Source: Gp6-AA40 sp036274155
Lineage (GTDB): Bacteria > Acidobacteriota > Vicinamibacteria > Vicinamibacterales > UBA2999
Length of the DNA stretch: 64,000 nucleotides
Assembly: GCA_036274155.1 (NCBI GenBank)
Contig: DASUGH010000015.1
Location: 15,590 to 79,589 of the forward strand
Direction of reading: 5' to 3'
In this document: positions 41,509-50,550 of the stretch, piece after piece
Layout: each line of letters starts with the position of its first letter
How positions within the stretch are numbered: the stretch's first letter is position 1
Position numbers and translations under genes: made by a program
Notes under the pieces: generated by a model
Told to the model about the DNA's origin: nothing
Database searches by the model: none
The model's input: only the letters and a program-made list of their open reading frames with translations

Positions 41509-44500
41509 ATGTCGCGCGCCAGGCTGTTCTGCACGTCCGTCATCGCCGCGTTTCTCATCGCGGCCACCGTCGCGGCCCAGAACCCACCGCTCACCGTCGT
41601 CAACACCGGCCCACAGGGGCCGCTCGATCAGCTCGCGCAGGCCAACGAGATCCGGATCGTCTTCTCGGAGCCGATGGTGACGCTGGGACGCATTCCGGAG
41701 CAGGTAACGGCACCCTTCGTCCGCATCACTCCGGCCATCCAGGGGACGTTCCGGTGGTCGGGAACGACGATCCTGATCTTCACACCCGATCCGAAGCGTC
41801 CGCTGCCGTTCGCCACCACCTATGAAGTCGTGGTGGACGCGACGGCGACGGCGGTCAGCGGCAGAACGCTCGCGCGGCCGGCGACGTTCACGCTCACGAC
41901 GCCAACCGTTCGTCTTCTGCAGACCAACTGGTACCGCAGGGGCGGTACGGTCAACGGTGCGGTGGTTGCGCTGCTGCGATTCAACCAGCCGGTGCGGGCG
42001 CAGGATGTCGCTGAGCATCTCACCGCATCGCTCGAGCGTCACGACTGGGAGCCGCCGCGTCCATTCAGCGCCGACGAGCTGCAGCGCCTCCGGGCGCTCG
42101 ACCCGGCCGCGCCCGACGCGTTCGCGCGCAAGGTCGCCGCCACCAGGCAGGTTGCTGCCGGCGGGCCGGCCGTCGGGGTGCGGCTCACCAGCGATTGGGA
42201 TCGACAGCGCTTCCCGGCGGCTCCCGATCTCGTCGCGTTCGAAACCACCACGCCGGTCGCTCCTGAAAGCTGGGTGAAGCTCACGCTCGACGGCGGATTG
42301 CCGTCCCCCGCCGGCCGCGCAACACCCGGGCGGGCGCAGTCGTTCACCGTCCGAGTCGAGCGCGCCTTGTTCGTCTACCACTTCCGGTGCAACGACGCGT
42401 GTGACGGTGACGTGTGGAATCCGGTCGTGCTGCCGGTGCCGGTCACCGTAACCGACTTTGCCGCCGCCCTTCGCGTCACCGATATCACCAAAGGCGATCA
42501 GGCCGTCGGCAAGTCGCCGACGCCACGCGTCCGGCGCGATTTCGAGCCCGAGGCGAATATTCGCTTGACGCTCGAGGACGCAGGCTTCGCGGCGCAGCCG
42601 CCGGACCGGCGGTACGCCATGACCGCGCCCGCCACGCTCATGGCGGCTGACGGTCAGACGCTCGGCTACACGTGGCTCAGCATCGTGGACAACTGGCACT
42701 CGCGCGCGTTCACGAGCTTCGGCGACGGTCACGGTGTGTGGGAGAAGGACGGCGGGCAGCAGCTGCCGTTCTATGCGCGGAACCTTCGCACGGTCACGCA
42801 GTGGGCCGCGCCGCTGCGCCTCACCGATCTGATGCCGCGCCTGCTGGAGCTCCAGAACAGCCGATTCAGCCTGTCGCCGTCCGGCGAAGGAATCGTGCGG
42901 CAGCTCGGGGTCACGGCCGATCGCGTTCAGTCGCACGGGTTGAACCTGACGAGCGCCCTCGGCGCCGGCGGCACCGGTCTGGTCTGGACCGCGGTGCGCG
43001 AAGGCGACGTGCTGCCGCGCACGCGCCGCCTCACCGGCGATGAAGCGCGCACGCGCGCGTCGATCATTCAGGTCACCAACCTCGGGATCACCGTCAAGGA
43101 CAGCCCGCAGAACACGCTGATCTTCGTCACCCGACTCGATACCGGCGCGCCCGTGAGCGGCGCCAGCGTGTCGATCATCCGCACCGACAACAGCACGTTC
43201 TGGCGCGGCACGACTGGAGCCGACGGCGTCGCCATCGCGCCCGACACGCCGCTGCGCGACACGGAAGACTGGTGGCAGCTCAAGTTCGTGGTGACGGCGG
43301 AGAAGGACGGCGACATCGCGTACGTCGGCAGTGACTGGAACGAGGGGCTCCTGCCGTGGGACTTCGGTACCGGCATCAACCTCGGAGAGCGCGACCCGCT
43401 GCTGCGCGGAAGCGTCTTCACCGACCGGGGCGTCTACCGTCTTGGCGAGGAGGTGCACTTCAAGGCGATCCTCCGGCACAACACGCCGACGGGCGTTCGT
43501 CTGCTTCCCGAGAACACGCCCGTTCTCATGACCGTGCGCGACGTGCAGAACCGGCTGGTCGACGAGCGTGTCGTACGCGTCACGCCCTGGAGCAGCGCCG
43601 AGTGGACGTTCAAGTTGCCGGCAACAGGCACGCTCGGCAATTACTCGCTGCGCGCAATTCTCGAATCCGACAAGCCGAAGCCGAAGACGCCCGAGGAACG
43701 GCGCCCCGGCGTGACGCCCGGCCCCGACGAAGACGACCGCGTGCCCTACTACAAGATGGTCAACACGTCGTTCCTGGTGGCGGCGTACCGACGTCCGGAT
43801 TTCCGCGTCGACGTCTCGCTGGCCGGTCAGGATGCGATTGCCGGCGACCAGGTCAAGGGCGTCGTGACCGCCCGGTACCTGTTTGGCGCTTCGATGGGCG
43901 CACGGCCGGTGACCTGGCGCTACTCCAAGTCGCCGGGCTACAACGCGCCTTCCACGATCACCGGGAAGTTCGGTGACGATCGCTGGGTGTTCGTCGGCAG
44001 GGTGGTCGACGACAAGGAGAGGGTCGACTCGGGCGATATCCGGCGCGAGGAGACCACGCTGCAGACGAGCGGCGACTTGCCGCTCACGCTCGACACGCGC
44101 CGCGATGCCGGCGTCCCCTACGTCTACTCGCTCGAGGGCGACGTCGAAGACGTTTCGCGGCAGCACATCGCCAATCGCGCCAGCCTCACCGTGCACCCCG
44201 CCCCCTGGTACATCGGCCTCCGTCGTCCCGGCTACTTCGTCGATCAGAAGAGCGGGCTGAAGACCGAGGTCGTTGCCGTGCGCGTCGACGGTACGACGGC
44301 GCCCGGCGTACCGGTCGACGTGACGTTGACGCAGGTGCAGTGGACGAGTGTTCGGCGTGCGGAAGGCAACGGTTTCTATACGTGGGACACCCAGCGCCGC
44401 GACGTCCCGGCTGGGTCATGGACGGTGACCAGCGCCGCCGAGCCGGTGCCGCTCGACATCCCGTTCAAGAACGGCGGCTTCTATATGCTGGAGGCCCGCG

Positions 44501-47427
44501 GCCGCGGCGAGGACGGACGCTTTGCGGTCACGCGCACCTCGTTCTACGTCCTCGGCGACGGCTATACCGCGTGGGCCCGCTACGATCACAACCGCATCGA
44601 TCTCGTTCCCGAGCGTCAGACGTACAAACCTGGCGACACGGCGCGGATCATGATCCAGTCGCCGTGGGAGCAGGCCACCGCGCTCGTGACGACCGAGCGC
44701 GAAGGCATCCGCAGTCATCGCCAGTTCGCCCTCACGTCGACCCAGCAGTCGATCTCGATTCCGATCACCGGGAACGACATTCCCAACGTCTTCGTCTCGG
44801 TGCTGCTCGTGAAGGGGCGGACGACCGCCGCACCGGCCAACGGCGCGGCCACCGACCCCGGCAACGACGCGAGCGATCCGGGCAAACCGGCGTTCCGGCT
44901 CGGCTACGTCGAGCTGAAAGTCGAAGACCGCAGCAAGCGCCTGAGCGTGGCCGTCACGACGAGCCAGCAGGAGTACCGGCCCGCCTCCAAGGCCAACGTC
45001 AGGGTCGACGTCAAGGATGCCGGTGGCCGCGGCGTCGCGAGCGAAGTGACGCTCTGGGCGGTCGACTACGGCGTCCTCTCACTGACCGGTTACCGCGCGC
45101 CCGATGTGGCCGGGTCGGTCTATGTCGAGAAATCGCTGCAGGTCTTCAACGAAGACAACCGCCAGCGGATCGTGTCGCGCCGTGTGCTGACGCCGAAGGG
45201 GGCGACCGACGGTGGCGGTGGCGGCGACGATGCGGGGGCCGGAACGCTGCGAAAAGACTTTCGTGTGCTTGCCTTCTGGCTCGGGTCGGTCACGACTGGA
45301 TCTGACGGTCGTGCCCGCGTCAACGTCACGCTGCCCGAGTCGTTGACGACGTATCGGATCATGGCGGTGGCGGCTGACCGCGGCTCGCGCTTCGGATCGG
45401 GCGACACCGAGGTCCGCACCAACAAGCCGGTCACGCTGAAGCCCACGTTCCCGCGCTTCATGGCCGTTGGTGACACGGCGTTCTTTGGCGCTGTCGTCGG
45501 CAGCCAGTTGCGCGCGAACGGCACCGCGGTCGTGTCGATGCGCTCGCTCGACCCCCGGGTGCTCGAGGTGACCGGCGCCGCCGAGCAGCGCGTGACCGTG
45601 AACGCCGGTGGAACGGTGGAGGTCCGCTTCTCGAGCGCGGCGAAGTCGATCGGCCGGGCGCGTATTCAAATGCGGGCGCAGATCGGCGGCGAGGGCGACG
45701 CGTTCGAGGACGTCATCCCCGTCGAAGTACTCGCCTCGCCCGAGACGGTTGCCGCCTACGGCGAAGCGGCCGCGGCCAATCGCGAGGCGCGGGAAACGAT
45801 CAGGATCCCGGCGGGTGTCGTGGGCGGCTTCGGTGGACTGGACGTCGAGGTGTCGTCCACGGCAATGGTCGGCCTCGGCGAGGGCGCACGCTATCTCGTC
45901 GAGTATCCGTACGGGTGCGCCGAGCAGAAAGCCTCGACCTCGCTGGCGCTGATCCTGGCAGGGGACCTCGGCGACGCCTTCTCGCTGCCGGGCATGGATC
46001 CGGCCCGCATGCGCCCCACCGCGCAGAGCACGCTGAAGGAGCTCGAGAAGTTCCAGTGCGCGAGCGGCGGGTTCGCGTACTGGCCTGGTGAGTGCCGCAC
46101 CGTGTCACCCTACCTGACGGCGTACGTCCTGAGCGTGATGAAGACGGCCGTCGATCTGAAGTACGACGTCGATCGCCCTGTTCGCGAGCGCGCCTACGAC
46201 TACCTGCACCGCGAGCTCGCAGCCACGCCGCCCGCCGCCAACGACGGCTGGTGGCCCGCCTACTCGGCATGGCAGGCCTTCGCCGTGAAGGTGCTCGTCG
46301 AGGGCGGCCGCAACGAAGACTCGCACATCACGCGGCTTTATGGCTATCGCGACCGCATGCCGGTGTTCGGTCTGGCCTACCTGCACGATGCCCTCATCGC
46401 CAAAGGCGAAACGACCGGCGATCGCGTGACCGATCTCAGGCGCCGCATGTCGAACGCGATCCTCCCCGAAGGCGGGAGCGCGCACGTCGAGGAGCTGGCC
46501 GACCCGTACTTGCTCTGGTTCTGGAACTCGAACGTGCGATCGACCTCCATCGTGCTGAACTCGCTCGTCAAGGGCGACGTCAGCAGCGCACCGATGCGTC
46601 AGATGGTGCGCTGGATGATGGCCGCGAGAAAGGATGGCCGCTGGGGGAACACCCAGGAGAACGCGCTCGCCATGGAGGCGCTCGTTGCCTACTACCGCAA
46701 GTACGAGCCGGTCGTGCCCGACTTCCGCGCCGTGGTGTCGCTCGGCGCGCGCGAGCTGGCGCGCGAGGAGTTCCGCGGCCGCTCGACCGAGTCGTCCACC
46801 ACCCGAGTGCCGATGGCACAGGTGCTGGCAGCCGGTGCGGCTGGTACAGAGATCCCGTTGACCTTCACGCGCGATGGGGAAGGCACGCTCTTCTACACCA
46901 CGCGTCTTCGTTACGCGGCTGACACGCTGCATCAGCAGGGGCTCGATGCCGGCTTTGCGATCGAGCGGCGCTACGAGCCGTACGTGGCCGACGGCAGCCG
47001 TCCTGCGGCCACCAGCTACGCCGCCGGCGATCTGGTTCGCGTCACGCTGACTTTCCGCCTGACCAAGGAGCGGCGCTACGTCGCGGTGACGGATCCGCTG
47101 CCGGCGGGGTTCGAGGCGGTAGAGACGTGGTTTGCCACGACGGCGCGAGACCTGGCGGCGCAGACCGATCAGCAGACGAACGCCGGAGGCAATGCCAACG
47201 ACTGGCGCAACTGGTGGCGCTTCAGCGGATTCGACCACGTCGAGCGTCACGACGATCGCGTGCAGCTCTTCGCGACCAGACTCGCCGAAGGCCTCCACGA
47301 ATTCAGCTACGTCGTCCGGGCCACCACGGCCGGCACGTTCCGGACGGCGCCGGCAAGAGCCGAGGAGATGTACGAGCCGGAAGTCTTCGGCCGGACGGCG
47401 ACGACGATGATCGAGGTGAAACGGTGA
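41509..47427 (+). CDS. Alpha-2-macroglobulin family protein with thioester (MagD/YfhM-like)
   Basis: 1972 residues. A signal peptide (1-25, cut near TVAAQ) without lipobox Cys suggests a periplasmic rather than lipid-anchored form. An Ig-like N-terminal domain and successive macroglobulin domains follow ('PLLRGSVFTDRGVYRLGEEV' is the MG3/MG4 signature; bait-like region after about 1200 with 'LTGYRAPDVAGSVYVEK'). The thioester motif CAEQ is intact (Cys1470, Gln1473, 'YPYGCAEQKAST'), followed by the helical thioester domain and a receptor-binding-like C terminus. Bacterial A2M traps proteases that breach the envelope. It overlaps the PBP1C gene (GTGA), the known defence-and-repair pairing. Confidence 0.92.
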   Translation: MSRARLFCTSVIAAFLIAATVAAQNPPLTVVNTGPQGPLDQLAQANEIRIVFSEPMVTLGRIPEQVTAPFVRITPAIQGTFRWSGTTILIFTPDPKRPLPFATTYEVVVDATATAVSGRTLARPATFTLTTPTVRLLQTNWYRRGGTVNGAVVALLRFNQPVRAQDVAEHLTASLERHDWEPPRPFSADELQRLRALDPAAPDAFARKVAATRQVAAGGPAVGVRLTSDWDRQRFPAAPDLVAFETTTPVAPESWVKLTLDGGLPSPAGRATPGRAQSFTVRVERALFVYHFRCNDACDGDVWNPVVLPVPVTVTDFAAALRVTDITKGDQAVGKSPTPRVRRDFEPEANIRLTLEDAGFAAQPPDRRYAMTAPATLMAADGQTLGYTWLSIVDNWHSRAFTSFGDGHGVWEKDGGQQLPFYARNLRTVTQWAAPLRLTDLMPRLLELQNSRFSLSPSGEGIVRQLGVTADRVQSHGLNLTSALGAGGTGLVWTAVREGDVLPRTRRLTGDEARTRASIIQVTNLGITVKDSPQNTLIFVTRLDTGAPVSGASVSIIRTDNSTFWRGTTGADGVAIAPDTPLRDTEDWWQLKFVVTAEKDGDIAYVGSDWNEGLLPWDFGTGINLGERDPLLRGSVFTDRGVYRLGEEVHFKAILRHNTPTGVRLLPENTPVLMTVRDVQNRLVDERVVRVTPWSSAEWTFKLPATGTLGNYSLRAILESDKPKPKTPEERRPGVTPGPDEDDRVPYYKMVNTSFLVAAYRRPDFRVDVSLAGQDAIAGDQVKGVVTARYLFGASMGARPVTWRYSKSPGYNAPSTITGKFGDDRWVFVGRVVDDKERVDSGDIRREETTLQTSGDLPLTLDTRRDAGVPYVYSLEGDVEDVSRQHIANRASLTVHPAPWYIGLRRPGYFVDQKSGLKTEVVAVRVDGTTAPGVPVDVTLTQVQWTSVRRAEGNGFYTWDTQRRDVPAGSWTVTSAAEPVPLDIPFKNGGFYMLEARGRGEDGRFAVTRTSFYVLGDGYTAWARYDHNRIDLVPERQTYKPGDTARIMIQSPWEQATALVTTEREGIRSHRQFALTSTQQSISIPITGNDIPNVFVSVLLVKGRTTAAPANGAATDPGNDASDPGKPAFRLGYVELKVEDRSKRLSVAVTTSQQEYRPASKANVRVDVKDAGGRGVASEVTLWAVDYGVLSLTGYRAPDVAGSVYVEKSLQVFNEDNRQRIVSRRVLTPKGATDGGGGGDDAGAGTLRKDFRVLAFWLGSVTTGSDGRARVNVTLPESLTTYRIMAVAADRGSRFGSGDTEVRTNKPVTLKPTFPRFMAVGDTAFFGAVVGSQLRANGTAVVSMRSLDPRVLEVTGAAEQRVTVNAGGTVEVRFSSAAKSIGRARIQMRAQIGGEGDAFEDVIPVEVLASPETVAAYGEAAAANREARETIRIPAGVVGGFGGLDVEVSSTAMVGLGEGARYLVEYPYGCAEQKASTSLALILAGDLGDAFSLPGMDPARMRPTAQSTLKELEKFQCASGGFAYWPGECRTVSPYLTAYVLSVMKTAVDLKYDVDRPVRERAYDYLHRELAATPPAANDGWWPAYSAWQAFAVKVLVEGGRNEDSHITRLYGYRDRMPVFGLAYLHDALIAKGETTGDRVTDLRRRMSNAILPEGGSAHVEELADPYLLWFWNSNVRSTSIVLNSLVKGDVSSAPMRQMVRWMMAARKDGRWGNTQENALAMEALVAYYRKYEPVVPDFRAVVSLGARELAREEFRGRSTESSTTRVPMAQVLAAGAAGTEIPLTFTRDGEGTLFYTTRLRYAADTLHQQGLDAGFAIERRYEPYVADGSRPAATSYAAGDLVRVTLTFRLTKERRYVAVTDPLPAGFEAVETWFATTARDLAAQTDQQTNAGGNANDWRNWWRFSGFDHVERHDDRVQLFATRLAEGLHEFSYVVRATTAGTFRTAPARAEEMYEPEVFGRTATTMIEVKR

Positions 47428-50015
47428 CGCCGGCGCCATTTTCGCAGAACCGAGCTTCAGCTCGGTTCACACCGTCGCAGTCGCAGAACCGAGCTTCAGC
47501 TCGGTTTGTCGCCCGGTTTGCGCGAACCTGGGCCGGCGCGGCCCTCGCAGCTATTGCCGTAATCGCGCTCGCCGCACTGTGGCTGCGCATGGGGCCGCTG
47601 CCGCCGGGTCTGCTCGACGGCCCCGCCAACCCTTCGACCCTCGTCGTCGATCGGAACGGCACGCCGTTGCGCGAGACGCTCTCGAGCGATCAGACGCGCG
47701 GCGTGCAGCTGACTGCCGACGCGCTGCCGCCGGTGCTCGTGTCGGCAACGATCGCCGCCGAGGATCGGCGCTTCTGGACTCACGTCGGTCTCGATCCGGT
47801 TGCCATCGTGCGGGCCCTCAAAGCCAACATCATGGAGGGCCGTATCGCGGAAGGCGGATCGACGATCACGCAGCAGGTGGCCAAGCAGCTGCTGAATCGA
47901 TCGGCTCCCGGGCGGAAGCGTGGTCTCGTCGCCAAGTTTCGCGAGGCGGTGATCGCCCTGCGACTGGAGCACCGGTTCACCAAGCGCGACATCCTCGCGC
48001 TCTACCTGAACGTCGCGCCGTACGGCAATCAGTACGTCGGCGCCGAGCGCGCCAGCCGCGGGTACTTCGGTGTCGGCGCCGGCGCCGTCACGCCGGCGCA
48101 GGCGGCGTTCCTGGCGGCGCTGCCGCAGCGCCCGTCCGACTTCAATCCGTATCGCAGCCGCGACGCCGCCATCCGGCGCCAGCGAGCGGTGCTTCGCCGC
48201 ATGCAGGCCGACGGCGCGCTCTCCGCGGCGCAGGTTCGCGAGGCGCTCGATGAGCGGTTGACGTTCGCGCGGGTCGAGTCGCGGTTCACAGCGCCGCACT
48301 TCGTGGAGATGGTGCTCAACGCCGCCGGCACGCCGCGCCCGTCACGGATTGCGACGACGCTCGACGCGGCACTGCAGGCAGACGTCACCGGCATCGTCGA
48401 GAGTCACCGCGACCTGCTGCGCCAGCACGGCGCGAAGAACGTGGCAGTGGTCGTGCTCGACAATGCGCGGGGCGAATGGCTCGCCTGGGAGGGATCCGGC
48501 GGCTACTTCGATTCGTCCGAGGGGACGATCAACGGTCCGACGACGCCGCGCCAGCCCGGCTCGGCGCTCAAGCCGCTGACGTATGCGCTGGCGTTCGAGC
48601 ACGGGTTCAGCCCGGCGAGCGTGCTGGCCGACGTGCCCGCGAGCTTCCCGACAGCCGAGCCCGGAGTCGTCTACACCCCGCGCAACTATGACGGCCGTTA
48701 CCGTGGTCCGCTCCTGGCGCGGCGCGCGCTGGCCGGGTCCGAGAACGTACCCGCGGTTGTGCTCGCATCGGAGGTCGGCGTGCCGGCCCTGCGGCGTTTC
48801 CTCGACGAGGCTGGCATCGAGACGCTCGACAAGACGGCAGCCCATTACGGTCTCGGCATCACGCTGGGGAACGCCGAAGTCAGGCTCGACCAGCTGGTGG
48901 CGGCCTATGCCGCGTTCGCACGCGGCGGCGAGTGGATCGAGCCGACGTTTCTCGCGCATCCAGCTGGCCACCATGCGTCAACCCGGCAGCTGGTCTCGCC
49001 GCGTACTGCGTTCTGGATCACGGACATCCTGTCCGATGCCGAGGCTCGGGAGTTCATCTTCGGGCGGGGCGGCAGCCTCGAGCTGCCGTTTCCGGTCGCG
49101 GTGAAGACCGGCACGTCGCAGGCCTATCACGACAACTGGACCATCGGCTATTCGCACCACGTGACCGTCGGCGTCTGGGTCGGCAACTTCGATCGGACGC
49201 CGCTGCGCAATTCGAGCGGCGTCACCGGCGCCGGGCCGATCTTCCACGCCGTCATGCTGGCCGCCGAACGGCACGTCACCGGACCTGCGACCCCGTTCTC
49301 GCACGACCCGATTCACCCGGCTCCCGCAACGACGGAACGCCGCGAGATCTGCGCGTTGTCGGGCATGACCGCGAACGCGTCGTGCCCTGTCCGTCGGCAT
49401 GAGTGGGTTGCGGCGGAGTCGCCGTCAGTGCCCTGCAGCTGGCACCACGTCAGCGACGGGCAGCTGCTGACGTTCTGGCCGCCGGAGTACAGACAGTGGG
49501 CAGGCGATCGCGGTCTCGACGCCGCACGTCGCAGCGCCGGGCTTCAGCCCGGCGGAGACGAGGATCTTCGCAGCGCCGATCTTCAGCGCGGCGAGGGCCA
49601 TGAACGTCGCAGCGCCGATCTTCAGCGCGGCGAGGGCCATGAACGTCGCGGCACCGATCTTCAGCGCGGCAGAGGCGATGAACGTCGCAGCGCCGAGCTT
49701 CAGCTCGGCGGAACCACCGTACGATCCACCGGCACCAGCGAAGGACACGACCCGCGAACGGCGCTGACGATCGTCAGTCCGCCCTCCGGCGCGACGTACC
49801 TGATCGATCCCACGCTGCGGCGCGAGTTTCAGACGCTCCAGTTGAGGGCCGTGTCACCGGCACGAGGCGAGATCGAGTGGAGTGTAGCGGGGAAGATCGT
49901 GGGTTCGGGCGACGCCGATCAGGCGGTCGAGTGGCCGCTCGCCCCGGGCCAGCATCGCATCGTCGCGCGCGATCGCCAAGGGCGGACGGCGGAGACGACG
50001 GTGACGGTGAGGTAG
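47424..50015 (+). CDS. pbpC: Penicillin-binding protein 1C with repeat-encoded insertions
   Basis: 863 residues from GTG 47424, which overlaps the A2M stop codon (GTGA); no other start codon is in frame before the membrane segment (about 37-54). The transglycosylase has 'ATIAAEDRRFWTHVGLDPVA' and 'GGSTITQQVAKQLLN'. The transpeptidase has S380-ALK383 in 'RQPGSALKPL', SEN, and K561TGTS. The C-terminal BiPBP_C domain is at about 780-863. Two oddities: residues 7-28 hold two SQNRASARF peptides from the 26-bp REP-like palindrome, and residues 702-766 hold five 13-residue repeats ('RRSADLQRGEGHE'). It synthesises or repairs peptidoglycan alongside A2M. Confidence 0.92.
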   Translation: MTPAPFSQNRASARFTPSQSQNRASARFVARFARTWAGAALAAIAVIALAALWLRMGPLPPGLLDGPANPSTLVVDRNGTPLRETLSSDQTRGVQLTADALPPVLVSATIAAEDRRFWTHVGLDPVAIVRALKANIMEGRIAEGGSTITQQVAKQLLNRSAPGRKRGLVAKFREAVIALRLEHRFTKRDILALYLNVAPYGNQYVGAERASRGYFGVGAGAVTPAQAAFLAALPQRPSDFNPYRSRDAAIRRQRAVLRRMQADGALSAAQVREALDERLTFARVESRFTAPHFVEMVLNAAGTPRPSRIATTLDAALQADVTGIVESHRDLLRQHGAKNVAVVVLDNARGEWLAWEGSGGYFDSSEGTINGPTTPRQPGSALKPLTYALAFEHGFSPASVLADVPASFPTAEPGVVYTPRNYDGRYRGPLLARRALAGSENVPAVVLASEVGVPALRRFLDEAGIETLDKTAAHYGLGITLGNAEVRLDQLVAAYAAFARGGEWIEPTFLAHPAGHHASTRQLVSPRTAFWITDILSDAEAREFIFGRGGSLELPFPVAVKTGTSQAYHDNWTIGYSHHVTVGVWVGNFDRTPLRNSSGVTGAGPIFHAVMLAAERHVTGPATPFSHDPIHPAPATTERREICALSGMTANASCPVRRHEWVAAESPSVPCSWHHVSDGQLLTFWPPEYRQWAGDRGLDAARRSAGLQPGGDEDLRSADLQRGEGHERRSADLQRGEGHERRGTDLQRGRGDERRSAELQLGGTTVRSTGTSEGHDPRTALTIVSPPSGATYLIDPTLRREFQTLQLRAVSPARGEIEWSVAGKIVGSGDADQAVEWPLAPGQHRIVARDRQGRTAETTVTVR
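47442..47506. repeat. Two in-frame copies of the 26-bp REP-like palindrome inside pbpC
   Basis: Exact copies at 47442-47467 and 47481-47506, spaced 39 bases (13 codons). Each is identical to the intergenic copies at 32095 and (inverted) 32148 and 39809. They encode SQNRASARF twice in the cytoplasmic N-terminal tail of PBP1C. Confidence 0.95.
49527..49721. repeat. Five tandem 39-bp palindrome-bearing units inside pbpC
   Basis: Units start at 49527, 49566, 49605, 49644 and 49683. Each contains a palindrome of the form GCCGAGCTTCAGCTCGGC (some units with GGGCTTCAGCCC or GATCTTCAGCGC) and encodes about 'RRSADLQRGEGHE'. They fall between the transpeptidase and the C-terminal BiPBP_C domain, keeping the frame. 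Confidence 0.95.
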
Positions 50016-50396
50016 GCGCGTCGCGGTCTCGTGACGCAGCCGCCGCGGGTTCACTACCGCAGGCGACACCCCCGTTCTTCCACGCGAGCGTTCCCGATTT
50101 CACCTGTGTCGGCGCGGCATTCCTGACGCACGGGGGCGAGCGTTGGCTCCCGCGCGTGGGTCGTCGGCCTTTGACGGCGCGCTCTCGGGCAGGTCGGTCG
50201 ACTTGGTCTGACACACGTGCAGAAGGTGCGAATGTCACGCGGGGGCACATGAGCGAATTCTGCGCCGCGACCTGCGATCGCCGACGAAATCCCGTGTGAT
50301 TCACGGCGATCCCGTGGATTGGACCGCAGTTTGTGACCCGCGCGCTGGGCCCGGGCTAACGGCAAGAGCAGGCCGTGTGAAATCGTATCGGCCTGT
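50016..50396. other. Intergenic region between convergent pbpC and TonB receptor genes
   Basis: No gene can be supported here; open frames on both strands have no recognisable family. Together with the repeat region that follows, the gap is 535 bases. Confidence 0.5.
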
Positions 50397-50525
50397 GAGG
50401 CACCGAGATTTTCGCCACCGAGGCACAGAGACACAGAGAACCCCGGATCTCTGTGCTCTCGAGCCTCTGTGGTTTGTTTCGGTACCTCTGTGGTTTGTCT
50501 CGGTGCCCTCGCAGCCCGGTACGTA
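50397..50525. repeat. 22-bp dispersed repeat copy 3 plus CTCTGTG repeats
   Basis: An exact copy of the 22-base repeat is at 50397-50418, followed by 'gaggcacagagacacagaga' and by imperfect copies of 'cctctgtggtttgt(t/c)tcggt'. The arrangement is the inverse of the one at 30605-30674, so a longer composite repeat unit exists. Confidence 0.8.
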
Positions 50526-50550
50526 GCTGTCACCACGGGTGCTAGAGGAG

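Noticed and set aside
40828..44196. An 1122-residue minus-strand open frame
   Set aside because: It is antisense to the cytochrome and alpha-2-macroglobulin genes, with typical shadow composition (Arg, Val, Asp, His).
47442..49721. pbpC repeats as evidence of a pseudogene or assembly error
   Set aside because: All repeats keep the frame, catalytic motifs are intact on both sides, and the exact 26-mer also occurs at three intergenic positions in this window.
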